A stretch of DNA of 64,000 bases from Enterococcus caccae ATCC BAA-1240. GTDB taxonomy: Bacteria > Bacillota > Bacilli > Lactobacillales > Enterococcaceae. The DNA lies in contig NZ_KE136476.1 in assembly GCF_000407145.1 (NCBI RefSeq), positions 248,001 to 312,000 on the forward strand. Direction: 5' to 3'. The number at the start of each line of letters is the position of its first letter. The first letter of the stretch is position 1. A program made the translations under genes and the position numbers. A model generated the notes under the pieces. That model did not search any database. It was given only the letters and a program-made list of their open reading frames with translations, and was not told the origin of the DNA. Positions 1 to 7,463 of the stretch are shown here, piece by piece.

Positions 1-1
1 G

Positions 2-166
2 TATTTATGGAGTAAAGAAAAGTTAGTGCCAAAATACCGTGTAGCTAATTTAGTTTTCCACATACGTCAAAAAATAAAAATGGTTCATCCAAAATACGTG
101 GATATGATCAAAACAGTCCATTCGAAAGGGTATAGTTTGAACTTATCAGAACAAACAAATAAGTAA
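2..166 (+). CDS. C-terminal fragment of a winged-helix (OmpR/PhoB-type) regulator
   Basis: Only the last 54 codons are in the window; the gene begins upstream. The translation contains a recognition-helix and wing pattern of OmpR-type DNA-binding domains: a VANLVFHIRQKIKM stretch, then a KTVHSKGYSL beta-hairpin before the end. It stops at TAA 164-166. It could be a full response regulator or a stand-alone winged-helix protein; the receiver domain, if any, is not visible. It lies 70 bp upstream of the secreted-protein pair on the same strand and may regulate it, which is inference. Confidence 0.6.
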   Translation, partial: YLWSKEKLVPKYRVANLVFHIRQKIKMVHPKYVDMIKTVHSKGYSLNLSEQTNK

Positions 167-235
167 AAATGAAAGGATAAAAAATTCAAACGTTTTGCAA
201 AAAGCTAGCAAGTTGTAAAAGGGAGTGGAGGGAAC

Positions 236-895
236 GTGAAGAAAAAGCAGAATACAAAGAAGTATGTAAGTTTAAAAAAATTGAGCTTATTTACAGGCTT
301 TTTGGTAGTGGTAATTTGTTTTTCTTTCGGCTTATATCAAACATATGCGGCTTTGACGGATAGTGATCAAAAGCGTAATGAATTTAGGATTGGAAACTTT
401 CAAACCTCAATAGAAGAAGAATTTGATCCACCAATGATATTTGAACCAGAAAAAGACTATTTAAAAAAAGTATCTATCAAAAATACAGGAGAACAAGACA
501 GCTTTATTCGTGTTTTAGCCTTACCTGTACTTACTAAAAAACAACCAAATGATGCAGTAACATTATTGCCAGCTACGGTGGATGGATCAAATCCAGTTTT
601 AAGTATTGATTACAATTTAACGGACTGGATTGATGGTAAAGATGGTTATTTCTACTATAAAAAGAAACTGGCAAAAGAAGAACGGACAACAAATTTATTT
701 ACTAAAATAAAAATGAATCAAGCAAACATTACGGAAGAGTATGAGGGGGTCTCGTTGTCATTTGAAGTCAAGGCCGAAGGAATCAGTACGACTAAGTACG
801 CCTATAGAGATGCTTGGTGGGGAAGTCAAACGCCTACAACTAAACCGCTATCAGATGTAGAAAATTTATTGAAAAATCAAACAATTAGTGAATAG
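236..895 (+). CDS. Secreted protein with SipW-type signal region (TasA/CalY-like family)
   Basis: 219 aa from a GTG start preceded by a strong purine-rich SD (GGGAGTGGAGGG). Lysine-rich N-terminus, a hydrophobic segment at about residues 18-36, then a YAALTDSD cleavage region and a FRIGNFQTSI stretch, the layout of exported proteins processed by SipW-type signal peptidases. The C-terminal YRDAWWG motif is common in this family. There is no LPXTG and no second membrane segment, so it is probably released or polymerised outside the cell. It is followed after 32 bp by the VWA protein and is likely co-transcribed. The matching signal peptidase is not in the window and may be upstream. The family match is from recognition, not a search. 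Confidence 0.7.
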   Translation: MKKKQNTKKYVSLKKLSLFTGFLVVVICFSFGLYQTYAALTDSDQKRNEFRIGNFQTSIEEEFDPPMIFEPEKDYLKKVSIKNTGEQDSFIRVLALPVLTKKQPNDAVTLLPATVDGSNPVLSIDYNLTDWIDGKDGYFYYKKKLAKEERTTNLFTKIKMNQANITEEYEGVSLSFEVKAEGISTTKYAYRDAWWGSQTPTTKPLSDVENLLKNQTISE

Positions 896-927
896 ACACA
901 AAATTCTAAGTGAGGAGAGAAGCTGTT

Positions 928-3159
928 TTGAAAAAAATAAAAAAAAGACAACGGTCATTTTTTAAATGGTTCATGCTTATTTTCTGCTTGGTCGGTTCTA
1001 TTTACGTGGCACAGGCGTCACTTTCGTATACGAATATACCAGTTAAAGCTGCTCTGAAAACGGATTTGCTACCTGGACGGATAAAAGTAAATAAAACAGC
1101 AAAGCCAGTAGTCGGAATGGTCAATCAATGGGATATCACACTACGAATCGAAGGACGCAATCAATTTCCACCACCACCTACGGATGTCGTTTTGATCATT
1201 GATACATCTGGGAGTATGAAAGATAATGACCGAATGCTTAAAGCGAAAGTGGCTGCTGAAAAATTTGTAAATATGATCTTACGCAAAGATTACGACAATA
1301 GAATTGCTCTGATCACATACAACTCAGAGGTAACAAATTATACGTTTAATGAAAGTGGTTGGAGTGGCCAATTTGTTGATTCAACGCACAAAGGTCTGTT
1401 AATCGATAAAATCAAAGACTTAACACCAGACGGAGGAACATTTACGCAAGCTGCTATAAAATCAGCAACGGAAGTAATCGCTAAAGCATCTGGAAGTAAA
1501 CGAGATATTGTATTGATATCAGATGGTGTCCCAACGTATAGTTATCCTCCAACCGAACCGTATAACCAACTGACTGGCATGAAAGAATATACTGTACAAG
1601 CTGGCTATACTTATTATGAAAGTGTTAAAACAATTCCAAAAGGAAAATTTAATTACAACAAAGTATATGGGAATGGTGGAAGATATCGTTATGGGGCTTT
1701 TGCACCAGATTATGAACAAATGCCAGCAAATTCGAAAAATCGTTTAATGGCTAACCATGCGCACAGTGCGATAGCTGAAGCTTCAATTTCAAAAAATGAG
1801 AAAATACCGAACGGCGAAAGTCTAGTAACAGATTTTTACACGATAGGCGTAGATATGGATTCTACTTCTTCAGATGATGAGGTTGTTACAGGAAATCAAA
1901 CATTGAAAGAAATTGCTTCTTCTGAGGATAAGAGCTTTGCTGCAACTGCAGATAATTTAGAAGATATTCTTAGCGGTATTGCTGGAGAAATGGTTGGGGC
2001 AATCAAATCGGGATTTGTTGTTGATCCAATGGGAATAGGATTTGAACTGGATGGAGAAGTTCAAGCCACTCAGGGAACGGCAGTTATTAAAGAGGTAAAT
2101 GGCCGTCCGACAATCAATTGGAATGTAGGGGCGCTCAAAAAACCTGTTTCCAGTGAGCATGATGAAGATGTGATGTTTGCTGAAATAAAGTACCGTGTCA
2201 ATGCGGACAACAATGTTTTAAAGTCAACGATCATCGATGAAAATGGCTTAGCAAAAACGAATGGAAGAACAACACTGGTCTATAAAGATTATGAAGATGT
2301 TATGAAGCAAGTCGATTTCACTGTGCCTAAAGTCAAACCAATCATCGTTAGTTTACAAAAAAAATTGCACAATGAAAAAGGTGAGGAAATCCAGAGTCAA
2401 ACGGAGTTATTTGATTTCAATTATGGAGAAGACGAGCATACAACAAATGATCACTTTTCGCTTCATTCAAACGAGGTCAAAAAAATTGTTCACCCATGGA
2501 AAGCAGATCAAAACTATGTTGTAGAGGAAATATTAAAAGACAATCAAAACTATGAAACAACGATTGATATCAATGGTTTAACAAATATAGGCTTAAAAAG
2601 TAGCTTTAAGTTTGCACCTACTGCTGACGCATATGTACATCAACAAATAATTGTGACCAATAAAAAAATTCCGGAAAAGAAAAACGTTGTTTTGAATATT
2701 CGACAAACTGTTCTTGAAGTAAATTCAGAGTTAGTCATACCGTCAAAAGGATTTTATCGCGCTTACATTGATAAGAACCTACAAAACTTGAATTTTATTT
2801 CCGGAAGTACAACAAAAGATTCGGCAACTGAAGTGACGAAAGAACTTTTTACAAAATATGAACTCACGTTTAGCAAACAACAAAAACAACTTAAAATCAC
2901 AAATATAATCCCTGAGTATTATAAATTTTATGGTTATATTGCCACAACGACAAGTTCAGACTTAAACATTACCCATCTTTCTAGCAACACGTCAGCTTTA
3001 ATCAAGAATAATGAAGCTATCTTAGATTATCAAAAAGAGAATGAATACTGGGTAACGATGTTCATTGTGCCTCAGGTGAGTAACGATACTAATGGAGAGT
3101 CGGTTGGCTCACCGAGACCGTATAGTTGGGATTACAAAGTGAACAAATTTGGATCATAG
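928..3159 (+). CDS. Secreted von Willebrand factor A domain protein
   Basis: 743 aa from TTG 928, chosen because GAGGAGA at 912-918 gives normal spacing; the longer reading from GTG 910 would put the SD inside the gene. Basic N-terminus and a hydrophobic signal segment at about residues 12-30. The VWA domain spans about residues 85-290, with the metal-ion-dependent adhesion motif DTSGS at 92-96. The remainder looks like beta-rich pilin or prealbumin-like repeats. The C-terminus ends without LPXTG or a hydrophobic tail, unlike sortase-assembled pilus tip adhesins, so anchoring is unclear. It is paired with the SipW-type protein and may associate with fibres of it (inference). Confidence 0.75.
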   Translation: MKKIKKRQRSFFKWFMLIFCLVGSIYVAQASLSYTNIPVKAALKTDLLPGRIKVNKTAKPVVGMVNQWDITLRIEGRNQFPPPPTDVVLIIDTSGSMKDNDRMLKAKVAAEKFVNMILRKDYDNRIALITYNSEVTNYTFNESGWSGQFVDSTHKGLLIDKIKDLTPDGGTFTQAAIKSATEVIAKASGSKRDIVLISDGVPTYSYPPTEPYNQLTGMKEYTVQAGYTYYESVKTIPKGKFNYNKVYGNGGRYRYGAFAPDYEQMPANSKNRLMANHAHSAIAEASISKNEKIPNGESLVTDFYTIGVDMDSTSSDDEVVTGNQTLKEIASSEDKSFAATADNLEDILSGIAGEMVGAIKSGFVVDPMGIGFELDGEVQATQGTAVIKEVNGRPTINWNVGALKKPVSSEHDEDVMFAEIKYRVNADNNVLKSTIIDENGLAKTNGRTTLVYKDYEDVMKQVDFTVPKVKPIIVSLQKKLHNEKGEEIQSQTELFDFNYGEDEHTTNDHFSLHSNEVKKIVHPWKADQNYVVEEILKDNQNYETTIDINGLTNIGLKSSFKFAPTADAYVHQQIIVTNKKIPEKKNVVLNIRQTVLEVNSELVIPSKGFYRAYIDKNLQNLNFISGSTTKDSATEVTKELFTKYELTFSKQQKQLKITNIIPEYYKFYGYIATTTSSDLNITHLSSNTSALIKNNEAILDYQKENEYWVTMFIVPQVSNDTNGESVGSPRPYSWDYKVNKFGS

Positions 3160-3180
3160 TTTGCATTAAAAAACAAATAA

Positions 3181-4056
3181 TCACAAAGCTATAGCACAGC
3201 TTTTTAGAATATTTTTGTATTCTAAAACTGTTTTTTGATAGCCTAAAGTTTCTAAAATAGTTAGATAATTAGTGATATTAGAATTTTTCGCTTGTTTGTG
3301 TTTAGTCGTTTGAGCAATCTCATAATTCAAATGTGCAATAACTTTTTCAAATAATCGATAATCAGTTTGAGCATTTTCTTTAGCTAAAGTTGAAAAAAAG
3401 AGGACGTTATCGTAGTCCTGCCGATTTAAACACAGAGAAGAAAGATTTAAATAGATTCTTAGTTTAATATCTTGATACTGTTCCATATTGCCTAGCACAT
3501 CGATTTTTTTTCCGACTAAAGTTCCTAAAGCAATTGCTTCAGAGAGTTCAAAGCTATATAAAGAATTGTTTAATAATTTTAATTCATAGAGATACCATTT
3601 GTCTATACCAATCAAATATTCTTTGATTGGTAACATCAACTCTTTCAAACGATAGAGTGAATCTGGCTCCATTTGTTTGTCATTTAAATAAGTCATTGCT
3701 TGAGTAATCAAATTTAAATGAAGGTATTTTTTATTGTTTGTTGATGTATATAGCTGTTGAGATTTGTCTAAGAGTAAACTAAGTCTTGTTTCATCTTTTT
3801 TAAAAACAGCTTGGCTTAACTGGTGGTACAAGTAATTCTCTGTGGGAAATACTTCTGGATCCAGTATATAGAGAAACTCATTTACTGAAATAAAGAGTTT
3901 CTCTAATATCATTAAAAATTTGTCAAAAGAAGGCATACTAGTATTTGTTTCGATTAAATAGTAGGTTTGTCTAGTCATAATGCCTTCATAAATATCTTTT
4001 TGACTCAGTCCTTTTTCTTGTCTAATTTTTTTGATTAATGTTCCGTAGTTCTCCAA
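3181..4056 (-). CDS. Rgg/GadR/MutR-family transcriptional regulator
   Basis: 291 aa. An N-terminal XRE helix-turn-helix (residues about 5-60, YGTLIKKIRQEKGLSQKDIY) is followed by a long all-helical C-terminal domain of the Rgg type, about 285 residues being the usual family length. Rgg proteins are RRNPP-type cytosolic receptors for short imported peptides. It is transcribed away from the Cna-B/lanthipeptide genes across a 235-bp region that contains an 11-codon hydrophobic ORF, the layout of streptococcal RopB and its leaderless SIP peptide. It probably controls the plus-strand cluster, and perhaps the VWA pair. The 3' end overlaps a small AAAGCTGTGC hairpin that may act as its terminator. 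Confidence 0.82.
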   Translation of the reverse strand: MENYGTLIKKIRQEKGLSQKDIYEGIMTRQTYYLIETNTSMPSFDKFLMILEKLFISVNEFLYILDPEVFPTENYLYHQLSQAVFKKDETRLSLLLDKSQQLYTSTNNKKYLHLNLITQAMTYLNDKQMEPDSLYRLKELMLPIKEYLIGIDKWYLYELKLLNNSLYSFELSEAIALGTLVGKKIDVLGNMEQYQDIKLRIYLNLSSLCLNRQDYDNVLFFSTLAKENAQTDYRLFEKVIAHLNYEIAQTTKHKQAKNSNITNYLTILETLGYQKTVLEYKNILKSCAIAL

Positions 4057-4106
4057 AATGATTCTCCTTTCTAATGGTACATAATAATTTACCTAGTGAA
4101 AAATTT

Positions 4107-4127
4107 TATAATACTTATGTTATTATA
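4107..4127. promoter_or_regulatory. Inverted repeat in the Rgg/Cna-B divergent promoter region
   Basis: TATAATA and TATTATA form perfect 7-bp arms around a 7-bp spacer, midway between the Rgg gene and the 11-codon ORF. The arms resemble -10 boxes, so this could be the overlapping divergent promoters, a regulator operator, or chance in AT-rich DNA. Confidence 0.35.
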
Positions 4128-4200
4128 GCAAAAACATTAAATAACTAACAAAAAAAAAAATATTTTTTAATTTTTTTGAATTTGAGAGGAGTTGAGTAAA

Positions 4201-4236
4201 ATGATTCAATTATTGATTTGGTTTATTACATACTAA
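4201..4236 (+). CDS. Candidate leaderless signalling peptide MIQLLIWFITY
   Basis: An 11-codon ORF with ATG start, TAA stop and a near-consensus SD (GAGAGGAG, 9 nt before the ATG). The product is almost entirely hydrophobic or aromatic and has no secretion leader. It sits between the divergent Rgg regulator and the Cna-B gene, 56 bp upstream of the latter. This matches the streptococcal RopB/SIP arrangement, where an 8-residue leaderless peptide (MWLLLLFL) is the Rgg ligand. The ORF and SD are seen; the signalling role is inferred. It could instead be a leader ORF for translational coupling. Confidence 0.55.
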   Translation: MIQLLIWFITY

Positions 4237-4291
4237 CTAAAAAAGGTGTTTGAGTGTTAAAAAATTAGAATTGTTAGGAGAGCTTGTTTAT

Positions 4292-7045
4292 ATGAAACGG
4301 AAAATCAGCTATTTATTGTTTTCATTCGGGTTAATTTTATTGATATTGGGCGCTTTTAGCGGGAAACAGGCAGAAGCGGTTCAGACAGCTTCTTGGTCAA
4401 ATGGGACACGTGTGAATACGCAGATGTCAACAGCATTTACCAATAAGCAACTGTTAAATGTACAAAATAATCTTTTTACCTATAGGGGGCAAACGCAACG
4501 TTGTTTTGTTCCAGTATCATGTGGCGGCATTCAAGTGATTAAGTATGATGAACGCACAAATGCAAGACTATCAGGTGCACAATTTACAATTTATGATCGC
4601 TGGAATCGTGCTGTTCAGGTGATTCAAACAAACTATAATGGCGTTGCAGAAACGAGAACCTTACCGCTAGGCTACTATTCTATTCGGGAAACAAGGGCAC
4701 CGAGCGGTTACCAAATAGATACGAGTACATTGAATTTTAGTCTCTTGAGAGCAAGACAACTTGTTTGTATAACGAAAAGCAATAAACCATTACAAACCCA
4801 AACAGGATGCCTTAAAGTCATTAAAATCGGTGAAAACAATCAAGCATTAGCTGGAGCTACTTTTGATGTTTATAACGCATACAATCAATACATGGGAAGA
4901 ATCACGACTAACGCCAATGGTGTGGCAACGATTGGAAATCTACCATTTGGAACGTATAAATTAATCGAAGTGAAAGCACCAGATGGGTACAAACTAGATA
5001 CAACACCTAAATATGTTACGATTTCTGCAGCATCACCAGGAGGAATAGCTAGTATTACGATTTTTAATAAAAAAGAAGTGAAAACGGGAACACTTGAAGT
5101 TATTAAAAAAGATGAAGCGGGTAAATTACTAGCTGGAGCAAAATTTTATGTTCTGAATAGCAAAAATGCTTGGGTTGGACAAATTACAACAAACGCGAAT
5201 GGGATCGCCACATTGGTAAATCTCCCTTATGATACCTATACGTTGATAGAATACGAAGCACCAGAAGGCTATGAATTAGATCAAACACTAAAATATGTTA
5301 CTTTATCGGAGAATAGTCCAAATGGCAAAGCAAGTATTACCGTCTTGAATAAGAAAAAAATCACAACCGGCGCACTTGAAGTCATCAAAAAAGATGAAAC
5401 AGGCAAGTTATTAGCTGGAGCAGAATTTGATGTTTATGATGCAAACGATAAAGTAGTTGGAAAAATCACAACAGGTGCCAACGGTATTGCAACACTAAAA
5501 GATTTACCATATGGCACATACAAATTGATTGAAACAAAAGCACCAGAAGGTTATGAATTAGATGCAACACCAAAAACAATTACAGTATCGAAAAGTGATC
5601 CAAATGGTGTGGTCAGCATAACTGTTGAAAATAAAAAAGCCAAAACAACCGGAAATCTTGAAGTTATCAAGAAAGATGAAGCTGGAACGCTTTTAGCTGG
5701 AGCAGAGTTTGATGTTTATGATGCAAACGATAAAGTAGTTGGAAAAATTACAACAGGTGCCAACGGTATTGCAACACTAAAAGATTTACCATATGGCACA
5801 TACAAACTGATTGAAACAAAAGCACCAGAAGGTTATGAATTAGATGCAACACCAAAAACAATTACAGTATCGAAAAGTGATCCAAATGGTGTGGTCAGCA
5901 TAACTGTTGAAAATAAAAAAGCCAAAACAACCGGAAATCTTGAAGTTATCAAGAAAGATGAAGCTGGAACGCTTTTAGCTGGAGCAGAGTTTGATGTTTA
6001 TAATGCAAAAGATGAGTTAGTTGGAAAAGTGACAACGGATGCCAATGGAGTGGGGCAATTAAACGATTTACCATATGGCACCTATAAACTAATTGAAACA
6101 AAAGCGCCAGAAGGCTATGAACTAGATGCGACACCGCACACCATTACTATCGCTAAAGGTGATCCAAACGGTAAATTGTCCGTTGATGTGGTCAATAAAA
6201 AAATAGTATTACCTGTAACAGGTTCTCTAAAAATTACTAAATACGTAAAGGATTCGGATCCAACTGTTTACTTACAAGGAGCAGTTTTTGAAGTCTATGA
6301 TAATGACAATCAATTGATAGGCACTCATACGACGGATGCGAATGGAAATATTTTGTTAAATGATTTAGAGCCAGGAAAATATTATGTAATTGAAGTAGAA
6401 GCACCACCAGGTTACGAACAAGATTCAACGTTTTATGAAGTGACAGTTGAATCAGGAAAAATAGCTGAAATTAGACATGCAAATAGTAAAAAAGATAACT
6501 TAGGTGGATTGAAAATCAAAAAATTTGCCAAAGATGAATATGGTTTTGAAACAGATACTGTCTTGCCAAATTCTGAGTTTGAAGTAAAAGATTCAGCTGG
6601 AAATATCCATAAAGGAAAGACGGACCCTAAAGGTGAACTTTTCTTGTCAGACTTACCAGCTGGGGAAGTACTAATTACTGAAACAAAAGCACCCGATGGC
6701 TATAAAATTGATACAGCTACTAAAAATGCAACGATTGTTGCAGAAAAAATTGCAGAAGTAACATTTTATAATATGCCTAAAGAACAAGTAGGCAGAGCCT
6801 TAATTTATATTTCAAGTAATGATACAAAAACAGTACTAAGTGGCTTGGAATACAATATCACTTGTACGAAAGGTACAGCATTAGAAACGACTGTTGTAAC
6901 GAATAAATTCGGACAAATCAGTACGTATTTACCACCTGGTGAATATGAAATAGAACCTGTAACAAAAGGGTATTCAAACAACTCTAAAGCAACAAGCTTT
7001 AAGATTGAAGCGAATAAATTCACCATTATTCGAATGACAATTTAA
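4292..7045 (+). CDS. Secreted Cna-B (SpaA/prealbumin-like) repeat protein
   Basis: 917 aa from ATG 4292, chosen for the AGGAGAG SD at 4276-4282; an upstream GTG would add 14 residues before the signal peptide. Signal peptide about residues 1-29 (ends KQAEA). About nine Cna-B-like domains follow, most beginning TGxLEVIKKDE, with a KLIETKAPEGYELD core and a VENKK end. The conserved Lys, Glu and Asn fit intramolecular isopeptide bonds of this fold (family knowledge). The C-terminus lacks LPXTG, a membrane segment or another obvious anchor, so it is secreted or held non-covalently. Four scattered Cys residues are unusual for such proteins. It lies directly upstream of lanA with no clear strong terminator between, so it may be expressed with the lanthipeptide genes. 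Confidence 0.85.
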   Translation: MKRKISYLLFSFGLILLILGAFSGKQAEAVQTASWSNGTRVNTQMSTAFTNKQLLNVQNNLFTYRGQTQRCFVPVSCGGIQVIKYDERTNARLSGAQFTIYDRWNRAVQVIQTNYNGVAETRTLPLGYYSIRETRAPSGYQIDTSTLNFSLLRARQLVCITKSNKPLQTQTGCLKVIKIGENNQALAGATFDVYNAYNQYMGRITTNANGVATIGNLPFGTYKLIEVKAPDGYKLDTTPKYVTISAASPGGIASITIFNKKEVKTGTLEVIKKDEAGKLLAGAKFYVLNSKNAWVGQITTNANGIATLVNLPYDTYTLIEYEAPEGYELDQTLKYVTLSENSPNGKASITVLNKKKITTGALEVIKKDETGKLLAGAEFDVYDANDKVVGKITTGANGIATLKDLPYGTYKLIETKAPEGYELDATPKTITVSKSDPNGVVSITVENKKAKTTGNLEVIKKDEAGTLLAGAEFDVYDANDKVVGKITTGANGIATLKDLPYGTYKLIETKAPEGYELDATPKTITVSKSDPNGVVSITVENKKAKTTGNLEVIKKDEAGTLLAGAEFDVYNAKDELVGKVTTDANGVGQLNDLPYGTYKLIETKAPEGYELDATPHTITIAKGDPNGKLSVDVVNKKIVLPVTGSLKITKYVKDSDPTVYLQGAVFEVYDNDNQLIGTHTTDANGNILLNDLEPGKYYVIEVEAPPGYEQDSTFYEVTVESGKIAEIRHANSKKDNLGGLKIKKFAKDEYGFETDTVLPNSEFEVKDSAGNIHKGKTDPKGELFLSDLPAGEVLITETKAPDGYKIDTATKNATIVAEKIAEVTFYNMPKEQVGRALIYISSNDTKTVLSGLEYNITCTKGTALETTVVTNKFGQISTYLPPGEYEIEPVTKGYSNNSKATSFKIEANKFTIIRMTI
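5429..5992 (+). repeat. Two tandem 282-bp near-identical units inside the Cna-B gene
   Basis: Units 5429-5710 and 5711-5992 differ at only about two positions by eye. Each encodes 94 residues (the end of one Cna-B domain plus the start of the next). Neighbouring domains are clearly diverged, so this pair is a recent duplication or is being homogenised, and could vary in number by recombination. Confidence 0.85.
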
Positions 7046-7071
7046 GTAAGAACGAAGAAACACAAAATTGT

Positions 7072-7108
7072 TTTAAAATAGATTGTTTAAATAACAATCT
7101 ATTTTAAA
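7072..7108 (+). other. Perfect 16-bp hairpin between the Cna-B gene and lanA
   Basis: Arms 7072-7087 and 7093-7108 are perfect reverse complements around a 5-nt loop. The stem is AT-rich and not followed by a T-run on either strand, so it is a poor intrinsic terminator. It may stabilise or process an mRNA spanning the Cna-B gene and lanA, or be a partial terminator. Confidence 0.6.
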
Positions 7109-7168
7109 TAAATGATAATAAAAGTGCACATTTTATTATCCAAAAACCATTTAGGAGGAAAACACACT

Positions 7169-7354
7169 ATGAACAAACAAGCTGAGAAAAAAGTTGGAAA
7201 GTCTTTTGAGGAATTAACACCAGAAGAAATGAACAAAGTTCAAGGGAGCTTTGGTTGGAGCTGGTCTTCATCATCATCTTCATCATCATCACGAAGCTGT
7301 TACTCTACAAGATGTAGCTATAGCTGCTGCTCTTCAAGATGTTGCGGATGGTAA
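7169..7354 (+). CDS. lanA: Class II lanthipeptide precursor with polyserine core
   Basis: 61 aa from ATG 7169 with SD AGGAGG. The leader (residues 1-27) carries the SFEELTPEEMNKVQGS pattern, a double-glycine-type site with L-12, E-8, M-7, V-4, G-2 and S-1, so cleavage after S27 by the C39 peptidase of the downstream LanT is predicted. The 34-residue core begins FGWSW, has nine consecutive Ser at 33-41, then a Cys-rich end with six Cys (44, 49, 53, 54, 58, 59) and only one Thr. Ser greatly outnumber Cys, so only some can form lanthionines; others may become dehydroalanine or stay unmodified. lanM follows. I do not recognise the core as any named lantibiotic. Confidence 0.9.
   Translation: MNKQAEKKVGKSFEELTPEEMNKVQGSFGWSWSSSSSSSSSRSCYSTRCSYSCCSSRCCGW
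7265..7291 (+). repeat. TCA/TCT trinucleotide tract in lanA
   Basis: Nine serine codons in a row, all TCA or TCT, encode Ser33-Ser41. Such a tract can gain or lose 3-bp units by replication slippage without changing frame, so serine number may vary between strains. Confidence 0.8.
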
Positions 7355-7366
7355 TCTAAAATAATC

Positions 7367-7418
7367 AAGTTGCTAGACGACTTCCTCTTGATAGGAAGTT
7401 TGTCTAGCACTTGTTTTT
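7367..7418 (+). terminator. Hairpin between lanA and lanM (probable partial terminator)
   Basis: Arms 7367-7386 and 7393-7412 pair over nearly 20 bp with a 6-nt loop and are followed by GTTTTT. In lantibiotic operons such a structure typically lets the precursor mRNA accumulate above the modification enzyme mRNA; that role is inferred from position. Confidence 0.75.
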
Positions 7419-7463
7419 AACTGAAGAAATTTTACATAAATAAATGAATAAAAGGAGTTTGAC

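Noticed and set aside
1519-1719. Minus-strand ORF of 66 codons inside the VWA gene
   Set aside because: No SD, unnatural composition, and fully inside a well-supported gene; a shadow reading frame.
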